Origin: Hofstenia miamia
Taxonomy: Eukaryota; Xenacoelomorpha; Acoela
Direction: 5' to 3'
NCBI GenBank assembly: GCA_004352715.1
Contig: SCFE01000100.1
Location: 1,602,770-1,666,769 of the forward strand
Length of the DNA: 64,000 bases
The first letter of the stretch is position 1, and each line of letters starts with the position of its first letter. The notes beneath the pieces are model-generated. The model was not told the DNA's origin, did no database searches, and saw only the letters and a list, made by a program, of their open reading frames with translations. This document shows, in pieces, positions 62,842 to 64,000 of this stretch. The position numbers and the translations under genes were made by a program.

Positions 62842-63324
62842 ATGCGAAAGACGGGTTGGCAGCTCCGTCAGAGTGAGGCCCCTAATACTGAGGGCTCTTT
62901 CTATGGAAGCAGAGCTTCGCACAAACGACATCAGCATTCAACGTCTAAAATTTTAAGCGTCGTTTACATAATAAAAAACATTAAAAAACATGTTTTTTAT
63001 TTGCCAACCTTGAAAAAATCGTCTTTCAATTTAGCCCAGTGCTTGCGCGATTTAAACTATGCGTTTCGAGGCACAATACCGACTCTAAAACAACTACCCG
63101 GTAGTAAGTCAATGAGACATGAGACAAACTTGCATCAGACAACTATCTATCGCTTCTGCAATGTCGCACCTGTTCTTTCGAGCTTGAAGCGTAAATTCGA
63201 TCACTGTCGACGATTTGAGTGTAATTTTAATGCAACGACGCTACTCAAACATGTACCGGCCAACGATTACGAATACAGACACACGAGTCAAGTGAATCCA
63301 ACCACAAGAAGATACACATTTTGA
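62842..63324 (+). CDS. Unrecognised 160-codon ORF in GC-richer island
   Basis: From the ATG at 62842 the frame is open to the TGA at 63322-63324 and reads MRKTGWQLRQSEAPNTEGSF at its start. It is basic (many K, R, H) with cysteines spaced irregularly (KFDHCRRFECNFN), no signal peptide and no membrane span. It is the longest gap-free frame in the window and its base composition differs from the AT-rich surroundings. No family is recognised; it may be part of a transposon or not coding at all. Confidence 0.25.
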   Translation: MRKTGWQLRQSEAPNTEGSFYGSRASHKRHQHSTSKILSVVYIIKNIKKHVFYLPTLKKSSFNLAQCLRDLNYAFRGTIPTLKQLPGSKSMRHETNLHQTTIYRFCNVAPVLSSLKRKFDHCRRFECNFNATTLLKHVPANDYEYRHTSQVNPTTRRYTF

Positions 63325-63389
63325 AAAAACAATATGTTCGAATCAACAAAAAATAGAATTTGCTTCACCTTTCAACCATAAAAGCGCAG

Positions 63390-63900
63390 TTAACGGCAGC
63401 ATTTTTGAATTTCCAAATTAATCAAAGTAGCTAGGCTTTTCAATATGTTGCATACATTTGTTGCGGACTCATGGGGTAGCAGAAGTCTACAATGTCTATA
63501 AGGAACCATAAGGGCTTTGTCTAAAACATCGCAAAGAGTACCTCGTCGCGGTGGTTCCTGGGTAATGCTAAAACTCCGCGGGCGAGTCAGTGTGCGGATG
63601 CCCGTACCCACATTCGACGTTAAACCCAGGGTATAAGGAGGTGTCACTATGTGTACTTTGTACATGTGGGGGCGGTGACAGTGGATAAGCCTGTCTGTTC
63701 TAATGTTGTGGAGACAGACGGCGTCACAGGGAAACGCTGCTAGCAAGACTGCTACCGACACCAGTTAGGGTGAGTCTCATCGGGCAATCATACAGAGGGG
63801 TAACTCTGTCTCTGGCCTATAGGATAGGCCAGCGTTTGCTGTGCCTTCCTGTTGAGGCAGCTTTGCTGTGTCACAGGTAGCTATGATCCAACATCATTAC
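63390..63900. other. GC-rich island of unknown nature
   Basis: Base composition is close to balanced, in strong contrast to the rest of the window. It includes GGTGTCACTATGTG, GTGGGGGCGGTGACAG, and the inverted pair CCTATAGGATAGG. A minus-strand frame (63390-63761, 123 codons) spans much of it and reads PCDAVCLHNIRTD and GTGIRTLTRPRS; I do not recognise it. It could be the 5' part of a non-LTR retrotransposon, a promoter island or a single-exon gene; nothing in the sequence decides. Confidence 0.35.
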
Positions 63901-64000
63901 GATCTAATAAGGAATTGAGCGAGGCCTCTAACTAGCTAGAATGCTTTGCAATATTAGTAAATACTGTTTTTGAAATTATCTTGTACGGATCTATATAGTA
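63901..64000. other. Right edge, no features
   Basis: Composition returns to AT-rich; nothing recognised before the window ends. Confidence 0.6.

Noticed and set aside
1-64000. CRISPR arrays, operons, prophage or bacterial origins
   Set aside because: The sequence is a eukaryotic intron-rich locus; no spaced repeats or bacterial gene organisation.
1-64000. Naming the host organism
   Set aside because: Base composition, transposon families and dystrobrevin text fit several invertebrate groups; none is decisive.

Overview
This is an AT-rich stretch of a eukaryotic, almost certainly invertebrate animal, genome. The evidence is GT..AG introns, a dystrobrevin gene, many DNA transposon remnants, TA microsatellites and runs of N from a draft scaffold. 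By eye the window is about two thirds or more A+T; I could not compute this exactly. There are no operons, bacterial signals, rRNAs or tRNAs that I can see. The phylum cannot be fixed from the sequence alone.

The backbone of the window is one host gene on the minus strand. Exons at 46375-46536 and 4151-4364 join in phase to encode the N-terminal EF-hand-like region of a dystrobrevin, the cytoplasmic partner of the dystrophin complex. The intron between them is 42,010 bases by these coordinates, so about two thirds of the window is a single dystrobrevin intron, and nearly everything else described here is cargo in it or beside it. A further possible minus-strand exon (2245-2500) is phase-compatible downstream but does not resemble dystrobrevin. 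A well-bounded plus-strand exon (825-986) shows that a different, unidentified gene lies on the other strand at the left edge.

From left to right the cargo is: a mariner-like element of a long-spacing DDD family (2528-3847, just left of the second dystrobrevin exon); a palindrome beside a gap (5440-5637); an unclassified element with long terminal inverted repeats (5715-7621); a classical mariner corpse (9663-10828); a second long-spacing DDD element with sharp ends (10925-12365); hAT-type debris (13.2-20.4 kb); a small mariner-type MITE (21625-21834); a third, 5'-truncated long-spacing element (23839-24572); a Tc1-like element with double-repeat ends and its own 55-base intron (29562-31170); a PIF/Harbinger-like element carrying a MADF exon (34831-36764); a hAT C-terminal remnant (39.4 kb); and a piggyBac-like element with one TTAA (43837-44438). 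Upstream of the dystrobrevin exon, towards the right edge, come a further MITE (53307-54041), a Tc1-like remnant (55.4-56.0 kb) and a GC-richer island with two unrecognised ORFs (62.8-63.9 kb). Every transposase seen is broken by stops or frameshifts.

Five single-N joints (8727, 11738, 12371, 48236, 56910) deserve caution. Four of them separate near-identical copies of flanking sequence and look like two haplotypes or contig ends laid in tandem, not real duplications. Two of these preserve informative junctions: one is consistent with a deletion allele, the other with a tandem-duplication or circle junction.
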